Source: Streptomyces sp. NRRL F-5123
GTDB taxonomy: Bacteria > Actinomycetota > Actinomycetes > Streptomycetales > Streptomycetaceae
Assembly: GCF_000721495.1 (NCBI RefSeq)
Contig: NZ_JOHY01000092.1
Span: 1 to 16,657, forward strand
Direction of reading: 5' to 3'
DNA: 16,657 bases
Positions 1 through 6,599 of this stretch are shown here, one piece after another (positions within the stretch are counted from its first letter, which is position 1; each line of letters begins with the position of its first letter). The notes under the pieces were generated by a model. That model made no database searches, was not told the DNA's origin, and saw only the letters and a list, made by a program, of their open reading frames with translations. Made by a program: the position numbers and the translations under genes.

Positions 1-57
1 GCCCGGGGCGGGGCCCGCGGGTGGGCCGGGGCGGGGCCCGCGGGTGGGCCGGGGCGG
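1..57. repeat. 23-bp G-rich direct repeat, about 2.5 copies
   Basis: A 23-bp unit starting CCGGGGCGGGGCCC and ending CGGGTGGG occurs at 3-25 and 26-48, with a third partial copy at 49-57. Each unit carries two GGGG runs and two GGG runs on the plus strand, so each could fold as a G-quadruplex. It lies directly upstream of the first DUF202 gene and may continue to the left of the window. The repeat is seen directly; any structure or function is inference. Confidence 0.8.
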
Positions 58-64
58 CACCGCT

Positions 65-70
65 TAGTGT
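65..70 (+). promoter_or_regulatory. candidate -10 box for leaderless DUF202 transcript
   Basis: TAGTGT fits the actinobacterial TAnnnT -10 pattern and ends six bases before the GTG start at 77. Transcription would therefore begin at or next to the start codon. The gene also lacks a good Shine-Dalgarno sequence. No -35 box is recognisable, because that position falls in the G-rich repeat. This is a weak call from spacing alone. Confidence 0.3.
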
Positions 71-76
71 GGACGG

Positions 77-490
77 GTGAGCGTATTCGACCGGCTGGAC
101 GGCGCACGTGACGCGGTCCGGCTGTGGTTCGCGCCGGCCCGGGTCCAGGAGGAGGGCGAGACCCCGGACTACCGCTTCTCGCTCGCCAACGAGCGGACGT
201 TCCTGGCCTGGATCCGCACCGCGCTCGCGCTGATCGGCGGCGGTTTCGCCGTCGACCAGTTCCTCACCGACCACCTGACGCACTGGGCCCGGGTGACATT
301 CGCCCTCGCCCTGCTCGCGGGAGGTGTCGCCTGCACCCTGCGGGCGGTCAACCACTGGGTACGGTGCGAGCGGGCCATGCGGCGCGGCGCCAATCTGCCG
401 GTCTCCCGCTTCCCCGCGGCGTTGGCCGTGATGATAGGGGTGATCGCGCTGGTCATGGTGGGTGTGGTCGTCGCGGGCCGGGCCGGATGA
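77..490 (+). CDS. DUF202 (YidH-type) membrane protein
   Basis: This 137-residue protein has three predicted membrane segments, at about residues 45-63, 71-91 and 113-134. The DUF202 signature lies at residues 38-56 (NERTFLAWIRTALALIGGG) after a soluble N-terminus of about 35 residues. DUF202 proteins, such as E. coli YidH, are small inner-membrane proteins of unknown biochemical role. The GTG at 77 is chosen because an in-frame stop lies just upstream at 65-67 and no other start fits. Its TGA overlaps the ATG of the next gene (ATGA at 487-490), so the two are probably translationally coupled. YidH and YidG are likewise adjacent in enterobacteria. The family call is secure; the function is unknown. 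Confidence 0.88.
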   Translation: MSVFDRLDGARDAVRLWFAPARVQEEGETPDYRFSLANERTFLAWIRTALALIGGGFAVDQFLTDHLTHWARVTFALALLAGGVACTLRAVNHWVRCERAMRRGANLPVSRFPAALAVMIGVIALVMVGVVVAGRAG

Positions 491-813
491 CGTCCCGGCG
501 GCTGCCGGTCGAGACCGACCGCGACCCCGGTCTCCAGCCCGAGCGCACCCGCCTGGCGTGGCGGCGCACCACCCTGAGCTGCGCGGTCGTCGCGGTGCTG
601 GCCGGCCGCCAGGCCCTGCACGGCGGCGCCGCGCACGTCACCCTCGCCGTCGGCCTCGCCGCCCTGGTCTTCCTGGCCTTCCTCTGGCTTTCCCACCACC
701 GCATCCAGCAGCTCGGCGCCCCCCGCCCGCGCCTCCTCCCGCGCCCCGTCGCCCTCGCGGTCGCGGCCTGCATGCTCGCCCTCGCCGTCTTCGGCGCCGC
801 CGTGGTGTGGTGA
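487..813 (+). CDS. second DUF202 (YidG-like) membrane protein
   Basis: This 108-residue protein starts at the ATG overlapping the stop of the preceding DUF202 gene. The N-terminal region carries the family pattern DPGLQPERTRLAWRRT at residues 13-28. Three hydrophobic segments follow, at about residues 29-45, 50-69 and 87-107. It is shorter than its neighbour and lacks the NERTFLAWIRTAL form, so it belongs to the other DUF202 branch, as YidG does beside YidH. The two membrane proteins may act together, but no substrate or process can be inferred from sequence. The reading frame is supported by the overlap and by G/C-rich third positions. Confidence 0.82.
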   Translation: MTSRRLPVETDRDPGLQPERTRLAWRRTTLSCAVVAVLAGRQALHGGAAHVTLAVGLAALVFLAFLWLSHHRIQQLGAPRPRLLPRPVALAVAACMLALAVFGAAVVW

Positions 814-868
814 ACCCCGGCAGGGGGGTGCGCAGTGTCCCTGGGTGGTCCGGCGGGCGCCGGCCGTG

Positions 869-888
869 CTGCCGCGCTGACGCGGCGG
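869..888. terminator. hairpin between convergent DUF202 and gudD genes
   Basis: GCCGCG at 871-876 and CGCGGC at 881-886 are perfect inverted repeats around a CTGA loop. One further C-G pair (869/888) and a T-G wobble (870/887) lengthen the stem. There is no U tract, as is usual in Streptomyces. The spot lies between two convergent stop codons, where a bidirectional terminator is expected. Smaller inverted repeats at 850-863 and 941-963 in the same 152-bp gap are weaker. Nothing else is seen in 814-965. Confidence 0.45.
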
Positions 889-965
889 TGTCGGGCCCGG
901 CATCGGCATCGGCTCTGCGTGCGCCCTACGTCATCGTTTACGGCATACGCGCGGCGGATGCCGCG

Positions 966-2282
966 TCACCAGCGCGGCACGCTCGGGGCGCGCCACGCGG
1001 GGTCGGCCTTGCGCATCGCGGCGACGTCGTCCCGGTCGCGCATCGTGCCGTCGTCGTCCAGCCACCGCTGGTGCAGCGCCTTGAGGGCGTCGCGGTCCAG
1101 CTCGACGCCGAGGCCGGGCCGGTCGGAGACGGTCAGGGCGCCTCCGGTGAAGACGTGGCGCTCGGTGATGACGTCCTCGGTCTGCCACGGGTAGTGCGAG
1201 TCGCAGGCGTAGTCGAGGTTGGGCACGGTGGCCGCGACGTGCGTCATGGCGGCCAGGCTGATGCCCAGGTGGGTGTTGGAGTGCATGGACAGGCCGACGC
1301 CGAAGGTGCGGCAGATGGCGGCGAGCTGCTGGGTGTTGCGCAGTCCGCCCCAGTAGTGGTGGTCGGACAGCACGACCTGGACGGCGTCGCGCGCGAACGC
1401 CTCCTTGATCTCCTGGAAGGTCGTCACGCACATGTTGGTGGCGAGCGGCACGTCCGTGCCCTGTGCCACCTCGGCCATCTCGGCGGTGCTGCCGGCCGGG
1501 TCCTCCAGGTACTCCAGCACGCAGGCGAGCTCGCGGGCGACGTGCAGCGAGGTCTCGGCCGACCATGCGCCGTTGGGGTCCAGGCGCAGCGGCCTGCCGG
1601 GGAAGGCCTCGGCCAGCGCGCGGATCGCGGCGATCTCCTGCTCGGGTGGGAAGACGCCGCCCTTGAGCTTGAAGGAGCCGAAGCCGTGCGTGTCGGCGAA
1701 GCGGCGGGCCTGGGCGACGACGCCGGCCGGGTCGAGGGCGGCGCCCCAGTCGTCGGGCTCGCCCTGGCCCTGCGGGTGGCCCTCGAGCTTGTAGAAGAGG
1801 TAGGCGCTGTAGTCGACGGTGTCGCGGACCTTGCCGCCGAGCAGGGCGTGCACGGGCAGGCCGAGGATCTTGCCGAGCGCGTCGAGGCAGGCGACCTCGA
1901 AGCCGGAGATGACCGAGAGCCGCAGCTTGTCGGCGGTCTGGACGCCGCGCAGGCCGCCGGCGGCGACGGAGTCGGAGGTGCCGGTGACGTCGCCGCACAC
2001 CCGCTCGGCGAGCGTGAAGAGGCCGTTCAGGTCGGTGACGTGGTGCCCTGGAAGGGCGGCGGCGAGCGGGGCGGCGAGGTCCAGATAGCGGGTGTCGCCG
2101 TAGGTCTCGCCGATGCCGGACGTACCGTCGGCGGTGACGATCTCGACGACGAGCCGGGGCGTGTGGGGCTGGTGGACGCCGTGGGTGTTGAGCAGCGGCG
2201 GATCGGCGATGAGGATGGGGGTGAGGCGCACCTCGGCGATCGTGAACGCGGTGGAAGGGCCGGGAGCGCCGACGAGGTCCAT
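966..2282 (-). CDS. gudD: glucarate dehydratase (enolase superfamily)
   Basis: The 438-residue product matches the usual length of D-glucarate dehydratase, which converts glucarate to 5-keto-4-deoxyglucarate in the cytoplasm. Enolase-superfamily landmarks occur in order: the FKLKGG general-base motif at 204-209 (K205, K207), metal ligands D235 (in DPNGAW) and E260 (in YLEDP), N283, and the H334 base in SMHSNTH. The spacing resembles E. coli GudD (K207, D235, E266, N289, H339). The start at 2282 (MDLVGAPG) is preferred because the fold begins soon after it. An in-frame ATG at 2312 adds 10 residues. Neither start has a clear ribosome binding site, so a leaderless transcript is possible. No transporter, aldolase or regulator of glucarate use is adjacent. 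Idarate or another acid sugar is an alternative substrate. Confidence 0.93.
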   Translation of the reverse strand: MDLVGAPGPSTAFTIAEVRLTPILIADPPLLNTHGVHQPHTPRLVVEIVTADGTSGIGETYGDTRYLDLAAPLAAALPGHHVTDLNGLFTLAERVCGDVTGTSDSVAAGGLRGVQTADKLRLSVISGFEVACLDALGKILGLPVHALLGGKVRDTVDYSAYLFYKLEGHPQGQGEPDDWGAALDPAGVVAQARRFADTHGFGSFKLKGGVFPPEQEIAAIRALAEAFPGRPLRLDPNGAWSAETSLHVARELACVLEYLEDPAGSTAEMAEVAQGTDVPLATNMCVTTFQEIKEAFARDAVQVVLSDHHYWGGLRNTQQLAAICRTFGVGLSMHSNTHLGISLAAMTHVAATVPNLDYACDSHYPWQTEDVITERHVFTGGALTVSDRPGLGVELDRDALKALHQRWLDDDGTMRDRDDVAAMRKADPAWRAPSVPRW

Positions 2283-2283
2283 T

Positions 2284-2307
2284 GTCTGTATATATGAATC
2301 ACGTTCA
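2284..2307 (-). promoter_or_regulatory. AT-rich promoter/operator candidate of gudD
   Basis: This short AT-rich island in very GC-rich DNA holds TGTATATATGAATCA on the plus strand, directly upstream of the gudD ATG at 2282. Read toward gudD it contains TATACA four bases before the ATG, close to a -10 position for a leaderless message. An inverted repeat TGAA-5-TTCA lies at 2295-2307 and could bind a regulator. No convincing -35 box is visible. If the upstream ATG at 2312 were used, this stretch would be coding, which its base composition argues against. Confidence 0.4.
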
Positions 2308-2450
2308 CCCATAAGACCGGAGCTTATGCGGGTCGCGCGCGGGTCGTCAACGCGGCGGACCGGAGCGGCGCCGGCCCGGCGTGCGAACCGGCGCGGGCCG
2401 GGGGCGGGCCCGCCCGGTGAACCTGCCACACGCCGGCCCCGGCGGGGAAC

Positions 2451-2486
2451 TGGACCCCATACCGACCAGTCGGTACGATCGACTCA
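2451..2486 (+). promoter_or_regulatory. promoter of the phosphotransferase/ACAD operon, leaderless
   Basis: A -35 candidate TGGACC lies at 2451-2456 and a -10 candidate TACGAT at 2474-2479, separated by exactly 17 bp. Transcription would start about seven bases past the -10 box, at the A of the ATG at 2486. No Shine-Dalgarno sequence precedes that ATG, which agrees with a leaderless transcript. The TetR-type operator at 2460-2475 fills the spacer, as expected for repression by blocking RNA polymerase. The rest of 2283-2450 holds the gudD leader and GC-rich inverted repeats (for example 2371-2378 with 2394-2401) that I do not assign. Confidence 0.55.
2460..2475. promoter_or_regulatory. TetR-type operator (perfect inverted repeat)
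   Basis: TACCGAC at 2460-2466 and GTCGGTA at 2469-2475 are perfect inverted repeats around a CA spacer. This is the size and base style of operators used by TetR repressors of acyl-CoA metabolism in actinobacteria. It sits between the -35 and -10 boxes of the downstream operon. A related ACCGACC-containing site lies at 9089-9104 before the facing operon, which contains a tetR gene (5893-6525). That this TetR binds here is inference. Confidence 0.6.
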
Positions 2487-3598
2487 TGACCCGTACGCCC
2501 GACACCGACCACCCCCGGGGCCTGGACCTCGACCGGCTGCGCCGCCACCTCGACGAGCAACGCCCTGGCCTCGTGACCGGCCCGCTGCGGGCCGAACTGG
2601 TGCAGGGCGGCCGCTCCAACCTCACCTACCGGGTCACCGACGGCACCGGCACCTGGGTCGTCCGCCGCCCGCCGCTCGGCCATGTGCTGGCCACGGCGCA
2701 CGACATGGGCCGCGAGCACCGGGTGATCAGCGCGCTCGCCCCGACCGCGGTCCCGGTGCCCGGCACGGTGCTGCTGTGCGAGGACGCCGAGGTCGTCGGC
2801 GCGCCCTTCTACGTCATGGAATTCGTCCCCGGAACCCCCTACCGCACCGAGGACCAGCTGACCGCGCTCGGGCCCGAGCGCACCAGGGCGGTGGCCCTCA
2901 CCCTCGTCGACACCCTCGTCGACCTGCACGCCGTGGAGCCCGGCGCGGTGGGCCTGGCCGACTTCGGACGGCCCGAGGGCTTCCTCGACCGGCAGCTGCG
3001 CCGCTGGGGCAAGCAGCTGGACGCCTCACGCAGCCGCGAGCTGGCCGGCATGGACGAGCTGCACGCCGCGCTCGACCGGGCGCTCCCGGCCTCCCCCGCG
3101 CCCGCCGTCGTGCACGGCGACTACCGCCTCGACAACGTCCTGTTCGACGCCGACGACCGCCTCACCGCCGTCCTGGACTGGGAGATGTCCACGCTCGGCG
3201 ACCCGCTCACCGACCTCGGCCTGCTGGTGATGTACGGCGAGCAGCACGACATCCCCGGCTTCCCCGTCCCCACCGCCTCCGGCGCCCCCGGCCACCCGGA
3301 CGCCGCCGAGGTCGTGGAGCGGTACGCGCGGCGCTCGGGGCGGGACGTGTCGGACGTGGACTGGTACACCGCGTTCGCGTATTTCAAACTCGCCGTGATC
3401 CTCGAAGGCATCCACTACCGCTGGACCCTCGGCCAGACCCTCGGCGCCGGTTTCGACCGCATCGGCGCGGTCGTCCCGCTCTTCATCGACCGGGGGCTGC
3501 GCACCGTACGCCGCCGGCCCCGGGCCGCGAGGCGGACCGCTGTCACGCGCGCACCGCACGCACCGCACGCACCGCACGCACCTCACCAGGAGGACTGA
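2486..3598 (+). CDS. APH-family phosphotransferase, candidate 4-hydroxyacyl-CoA kinase
   Basis: The 370-residue protein has the aminoglycoside phosphotransferase/choline kinase fold. A nucleotide-loop-like QGGRSNLTYRV lies at 40-50, the catalytic loop HGDYRLDN at 210-217 (D212, N217), and the metal-binding LDWE at 230-233 (D231). It precedes an ACAD10/11-type dehydrogenase by five bases, and in animal ACAD10/ACAD11 these two domains are fused. LvaA of the Pseudomonas levulinate pathway is from the same superfamily and phosphorylates 4-hydroxyvaleryl-CoA with LvaB. A cytoplasmic acyl-CoA kinase role is therefore inferred; antibiotic resistance is unlikely in this context. The start is the ATG at 2486, set by the promoter and the beginning of homology-like sequence; an upstream extension in frame looks non-coding. 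The C-terminus has a basic stretch, then four Ala-Pro-His repeats. Confidence 0.88.
   Translation: MTRTPDTDHPRGLDLDRLRRHLDEQRPGLVTGPLRAELVQGGRSNLTYRVTDGTGTWVVRRPPLGHVLATAHDMGREHRVISALAPTAVPVPGTVLLCEDAEVVGAPFYVMEFVPGTPYRTEDQLTALGPERTRAVALTLVDTLVDLHAVEPGAVGLADFGRPEGFLDRQLRRWGKQLDASRSRELAGMDELHAALDRALPASPAPAVVHGDYRLDNVLFDADDRLTAVLDWEMSTLGDPLTDLGLLVMYGEQHDIPGFPVPTASGAPGHPDAAEVVERYARRSGRDVSDVDWYTAFAYFKLAVILEGIHYRWTLGQTLGAGFDRIGAVVPLFIDRGLRTVRRRPRAARRTAVTRAPHAPHAPHAPHQED
3551..3586 (+). repeat. 9-bp tandem repeat coding Ala-Pro-His
   Basis: GCACCGCAC is repeated three times, then once with a single change (GCACCTCAC). It is read in frame as four Ala-Pro-His units at the very C-terminus of the phosphotransferase. 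It ends two bases before the AGGAGG ribosome binding site (3588-3593) of the dehydrogenase gene. The unit is a multiple of three, so copy-number change would not shift the frame. It may vary between strains. Confidence 0.85.
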
Positions 3599-3603
3599 GC
3601 ACG

Positions 3604-4821
3604 ATGGACTTCGCCTTCGACGCCCCCACCGAGGAACTGCGCGCGAAGCTCGGCGCCTTCCTCGACGCGCACGTGTATCCGGCCGAGGCCGTCTTCGCCG
3701 CGCAGCACGAGCAGGCCGGGCCGGACGCGCACTGGACCGTGCCGCCGGTCGTGGCGGAGCTGAAGGCCGAGGCCAGGCGGCAGGGGCTGTGGAATCTGTT
3801 CCTGCCCGGCGAGCTGGGCGCGGGGCTGACCAACCTGCAGTACGCGCCGTTGGCCGAACTCACCGGCCGCAGCCCCTTCCTGGCCCCGGCCGCCCTCAAC
3901 TGCGCCGCGCCGGACACCGGCAACATGGAGGTGCTCGCCGAGTTCGGCACGCCCGAGCAGCGCAAGGAGTGGCTGGAGCCGCTGCTGTCCGGCGACATCC
4001 GCTCGGCCTTCGCCATGACCGAGCCGGACGTCGCCTCCTCCGACGCGACCAACATCGAGACCCGCATCGAGCGGGACGGTGACTCGTACGTCGTCAACGG
4101 CCGCAAGTGGTACATCTCCGGGGCGATGAACCCGGACTGCGCCGTCCTCATCGTCATGGGCAAGACCGACCCGGCCGCCGAGCGGCACCGGCAGCAGAGC
4201 CAGATCCTCGTCCCGCGCGACACCCCGGGTGTGGAAGTACGCCGAGGCATGCGGCTCTTCGGCTACGACGACGCCGACCACGGCGGCCACGCCGAGGTCG
4301 TCTTCCACGACGTGCGGGTGCCCGCCGCGAACCTCATCGGCGAGGAGGGCGGCGGTTTCGCGATCGCCCAGGCCCGCCTGGGGCCCGGCCGTATCCACCA
4401 CTGCATGCGGCTGATCGGCATGGCCGAGCGGGCACTGGAGCTGATGTGCCGGCGGGCCGCCGATCGGGTCGCCTTCGGCAAGCCGCTGGCCGCACAGGGC
4501 GTGGTGCAGGAGTGGATCGCCGAGTCGCGTGTCGAGATCGAGCAGCTGCGGCTGCTGGTACTCAAGACGGCCTGGCTGATGGACACCGTCGGCAACAAGG
4601 GTGCCCACACCGAGATCCAGGCCATCAAGATCGCCACTCCGGGCACGGTCCAGCGCATCGTCGACCGTGCCATCCAGGCCCACGGCGCCGCCGGCGTCTC
4701 CCAGGACTCCCCCCTCGCCCGCCTGTGGTCCGGCGCCCGCAGCCTCCGCCTCGCCGACGGCCCCGACGAGGTCCACCGCCGCTCCCTCGCCCGCCGCGAA
4801 CTGGCCCGCTACACCTCCTGA
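3604..4821 (+). CDS. acyl-CoA dehydrogenase, ACAD10/ACAD11 type
   Basis: The 405-residue FAD-dependent protein has the standard acyl-CoA dehydrogenase layout. An alpha-helical N-domain is followed by the FAD/substrate motif FAMTEPDVASSDATN at 136-150, a middle beta domain, then GRIHHCMRLIGMAERALE at 262-279 and RVAFGKPL at 288-295. Near the C-terminus is LADGPDEVH (383-391), where Asp385 occupies the position of the MCAD catalytic Glu376. The GRIHHCMR and DGPDEVH motifs mark the ACAD10/11 group as I know it, which handles phosphorylated 4-hydroxyacyl-CoA rather than plain saturated acyl-CoA. AGGAGG at 3588-3593 lies 10 bases upstream of the ATG. It is co-transcribed with the kinase-like gene. 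The exact substrate is inference; the family is secure. Confidence 0.92.
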   Translation: MDFAFDAPTEELRAKLGAFLDAHVYPAEAVFAAQHEQAGPDAHWTVPPVVAELKAEARRQGLWNLFLPGELGAGLTNLQYAPLAELTGRSPFLAPAALNCAAPDTGNMEVLAEFGTPEQRKEWLEPLLSGDIRSAFAMTEPDVASSDATNIETRIERDGDSYVVNGRKWYISGAMNPDCAVLIVMGKTDPAAERHRQQSQILVPRDTPGVEVRRGMRLFGYDDADHGGHAEVVFHDVRVPAANLIGEEGGGFAIAQARLGPGRIHHCMRLIGMAERALELMCRRAADRVAFGKPLAAQGVVQEWIAESRVEIEQLRLLVLKTAWLMDTVGNKGAHTEIQAIKIATPGTVQRIVDRAIQAHGAAGVSQDSPLARLWSGARSLRLADGPDEVHRRSLARRELARYTS

Positions 4822-4838
4822 CGCGGTACGTACCGCGT
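4821..4838. terminator. 18-bp perfect palindrome at end of the ACAD gene
   Basis: ACGCGGTAC and GTACCGCGT form an uninterrupted 18-bp palindrome that begins in the last base of the dehydrogenase stop codon. As RNA it would give a short hairpin helping termination. As DNA it could equally be a protein-binding site, because it has no natural loop. It is the first of two palindromes in the 71-bp gap between the convergent operons. Confidence 0.4.
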
Positions 4839-4844
4839 ACGCAC

Positions 4845-4866
4845 GTGCCCCGGCCGGCCGGGGCAC
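4845..4866. terminator. bidirectional terminator between convergent operons
   Basis: A perfect 22-bp palindrome (GTGCCCCGG, then CCGG, then CCGGGGCAC) lies between the stop codons of the dehydrogenase (+) and the oxidoreductase (-). The stem would be nine G-C-rich pairs with a four-base loop. There is no T tract. Strong GC hairpins of this kind are the usual terminator form in Streptomyces and would work from both sides. Confidence 0.65.
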
Positions 4867-4892
4867 ATACCGGCGTCCACGGCTTCCCGGCC

Positions 4893-5873
4893 CTACGGCA
4901 CCAGCGCCAGCCGGCCCACCGTGCGGCCGTCGGCCACCGACTGGACGGCGGACGGGGCGTCGGCGAGGGGGTGTGCGGCGACGACGGGGCGGACGGTCCC
5001 GGCCTCGGCGAGCGCGGTCAGCTCGGCGTGGGCGGCGCGGACGGCCTCGGGGTCGCGGGTGGCGTAGAGCCCCCAGTGCAGGCCGAGGATCGAGTAGTTC
5101 TTGACCAGGGCGTGGCTCAGGGCGGGAGTCTGGACGGTGCCGCCGGCGAAGCCGACCACGACGATGCGGCCCTCGAAGGCGACGCACTTGGTGGAGCGGG
5201 TGTAGGCGTCGCCGCCGACCGGGTCGTAGACGACATCGGCGCCGCGGCCGTCGGTGGCGTCCTTCACGGCGGTGACGAAGTCCTCGGTGTGCCGGTCGAC
5301 CACCAGGTCGGCGCCCAGCTCGCGGGCTGCCTCCGCCTTTTCCGCGCCGCCGACGACGCCGATCACGTACGCCCCCGCGGCCTTGCCGAGCTGGACGGCG
5401 GCGCTGCCGACACCGCCGGCCGCGGCGTGCACGAGCAGGGTCTCGCCGGGGCGGAGGGCGGCGCGGCGGTGCAGCCCGAACCAGCCCGTCTGGTAGCCGA
5501 TGTGCAGCACGGCGGCGGCCGGGTCGTCCAGCGCCTCCGGTGCGGGCAGTACGCCCGCGGCGGGCACGACGGCGTGCTCGGCGAAGGCTCCGCCGGGCAG
5601 GGCGGCGGTGCTGATGACGCGGTCGCCCTCGGCGAGGCCGGTCACGTCCGGGCCGAGCGCCGCGATCTCGCCGCACATCTCCACGCCGGGCGTGAAGGGC
5701 AGCGGCGGGCGGATCTGGTACTCGCCGCGGCACAGCAGCGCGTCGGGGAAGTTGACGCCCGCGGCCCGCACCCGCAGGAGCACCTCGCCGGGGCCGGGCT
5801 CGGGCCGCGGGACCTCGCCGAGGCGCAGCACCTCGCGCGGTTCGCCGTTGCTGTGGACGCGCCATGCCTTCAC
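4893..5873 (-). CDS. zinc-free quinone/enoyl oxidoreductase (MDR family)
   Basis: The 326-residue protein is a medium-chain dehydrogenase/reductase of the NADPH:quinone oxidoreductase branch. The N-terminal substrate domain includes AAGVNFPD (37-44) and PFTPGVEMCGEI (59-70). The Rossmann dinucleotide motif is AAGGVGSAAVQLGKAAG at 151-167. Catalytic zinc ligands are absent. Such enzymes reduce quinones, 2-alkenals or enoyl thioesters with NAD(P)H. The start is the GTG at 5873, which has GGGAG seven to eight bases upstream and lies 19 bp after the tetR stop. The longer reading frame to 5936 overlaps tetR and looks non-coding. It is the last gene of the ligase operon. It could reduce an unsaturated intermediate of that pathway, but this is inference. 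Confidence 0.88.
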   Translation of the reverse strand: MKAWRVHSNGEPREVLRLGEVPRPEPGPGEVLLRVRAAGVNFPDALLCRGEYQIRPPLPFTPGVEMCGEIAALGPDVTGLAEGDRVISTAALPGGAFAEHAVVPAAGVLPAPEALDDPAAAVLHIGYQTGWFGLHRRAALRPGETLLVHAAAGGVGSAAVQLGKAAGAYVIGVVGGAEKAEAARELGADLVVDRHTEDFVTAVKDATDGRGADVVYDPVGGDAYTRSTKCVAFEGRIVVVGFAGGTVQTPALSHALVKNYSILGLHWGLYATRDPEAVRAAHAELTALAEAGTVRPVVAAHPLADAPSAVQSVADGRTVGRLALVP

Positions 5874-5892
5874 GCGGGTGCTCCCGTCGGGG

Positions 5893-6525
5893 TCAGGACC
5901 GCCGCACCGAGTGCAGCAGCAGGTCGGAGAATTCACCGGCGACCTGCTGCGCGGACAGGGGCCCGTCCGCGTGGTACCAGGTGCCGAGGTGGTGCACGGA
6001 GCCGAAGAAGAAGTCGACGACCAGGTCCGGCCGCAGTTCGGACCGGAAGTGGCCGTCGCGCTGGCCCTCTTCGACGAGCGAGCGGAAACGCTCGTGGTAG
6101 CGGCGGCGCTCGGCCCGTACCGCCTTCTGCTTCTCCGGGCTGAGCTGGTGCATCGACCGGAAGAAGATCTTGGTGTCGTCCAGGTTCTGGATGCTGGTGA
6201 CGACGACGTCGGCCGCGGCCTCCGCGAGCCGCTCGGGCACCGGGGTGCCGCGGGAGGCGATGGCGTCGAGCCGCTCGGTCTGCAGCCGCAGCACGCGGGC
6301 GTAGATCTCGTGCAGCAGGTCGTCCTTGGAGCCGAAGTAGTGGTAAAGCGCGCCCTTGGTGACGCCCGCGGCCTCGACGATCTCCTGGACGGAGGTGCGG
6401 TCGTAGCCGCGTTCGGCGAACAGCCGCGTCGCCTCGGCGAGCAGCCGCTCGGGCACCGCCGCGGCCTGGCCGCCGCCCTCGGAGCGCCCCGTGCCGCCGC
6501 CTTCCGCCGTGGTCCCGCGTGCCAT
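5893..6525 (-). CDS. TetR-family transcriptional regulator
   Basis: The 210-residue protein has a TetR DNA-binding domain at about residues 24-72, with the helix-turn-helix in TSVQEIVEAAGVTKGALYHYFGSK (44-67). A helical ligand-binding domain follows. The ATG at 6525 is preferred because GGAAGGGG lies seven bases upstream; a TTG 30 bases further up has no such site. It lies 74 bp downstream of the acyl-CoA ligase gene and 19 bp before the oxidoreductase gene, in the same direction. The N-terminal domain resembles actinobacterial repressors of fatty-acid-type catabolic operons, which sense acyl-CoA esters. It is the natural candidate to bind the ACCGACC-type sites at 2460-2475 and 9089-9104; this is inference. 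Confidence 0.92.
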   Translation of the reverse strand: MARGTTAEGGGTGRSEGGGQAAAVPERLLAEATRLFAERGYDRTSVQEIVEAAGVTKGALYHYFGSKDDLLHEIYARVLRLQTERLDAIASRGTPVPERLAEAAADVVVTSIQNLDDTKIFFRSMHQLSPEKQKAVRAERRRYHERFRSLVEEGQRDGHFRSELRPDLVVDFFFGSVHHLGTWYHADGPLSAQQVAGEFSDLLLHSVRRS

Positions 6526-6599
6526 CCGCCTGCCCCTTCCTCGTACTCCCCGCAACAGCCGTTCCTGGCCGCTATGGACCTTATCCGGCCGTCATCCCG

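Noticed and set aside
2283..2312. Upstream ATG (2312) as the gudD start
   Set aside because: It adds ten residues encoded by the AT-rich promoter-like stretch and has no ribosome binding site. It cannot be fully excluded.
2371..2401. CCGGCCCG / CGGGCCGG inverted repeat in the gudD-kinase gap as a terminator or operator
   Set aside because: It lies between divergent genes where no terminator is needed, and GC-only repeats of this length are frequent here by chance.
2486..3598. Aminoglycoside resistance gene
   Set aside because: The APH fold is present, but the tight operon with an ACAD10/11-type dehydrogenase points to acyl-CoA metabolism.
3583..5865. Long minus-strand open frame over the acyl-CoA dehydrogenase and quinone oxidoreductase
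   Set aside because: It has no domain-like sequence and overlaps two secure genes in the wrong frames.
6526..6555. TTG start 30 bases upstream of the chosen tetR ATG
   Set aside because: It is a rare start without a ribosome binding site and would add an Arg/Gly-rich stub; the ATG at 6525 has a strong site.
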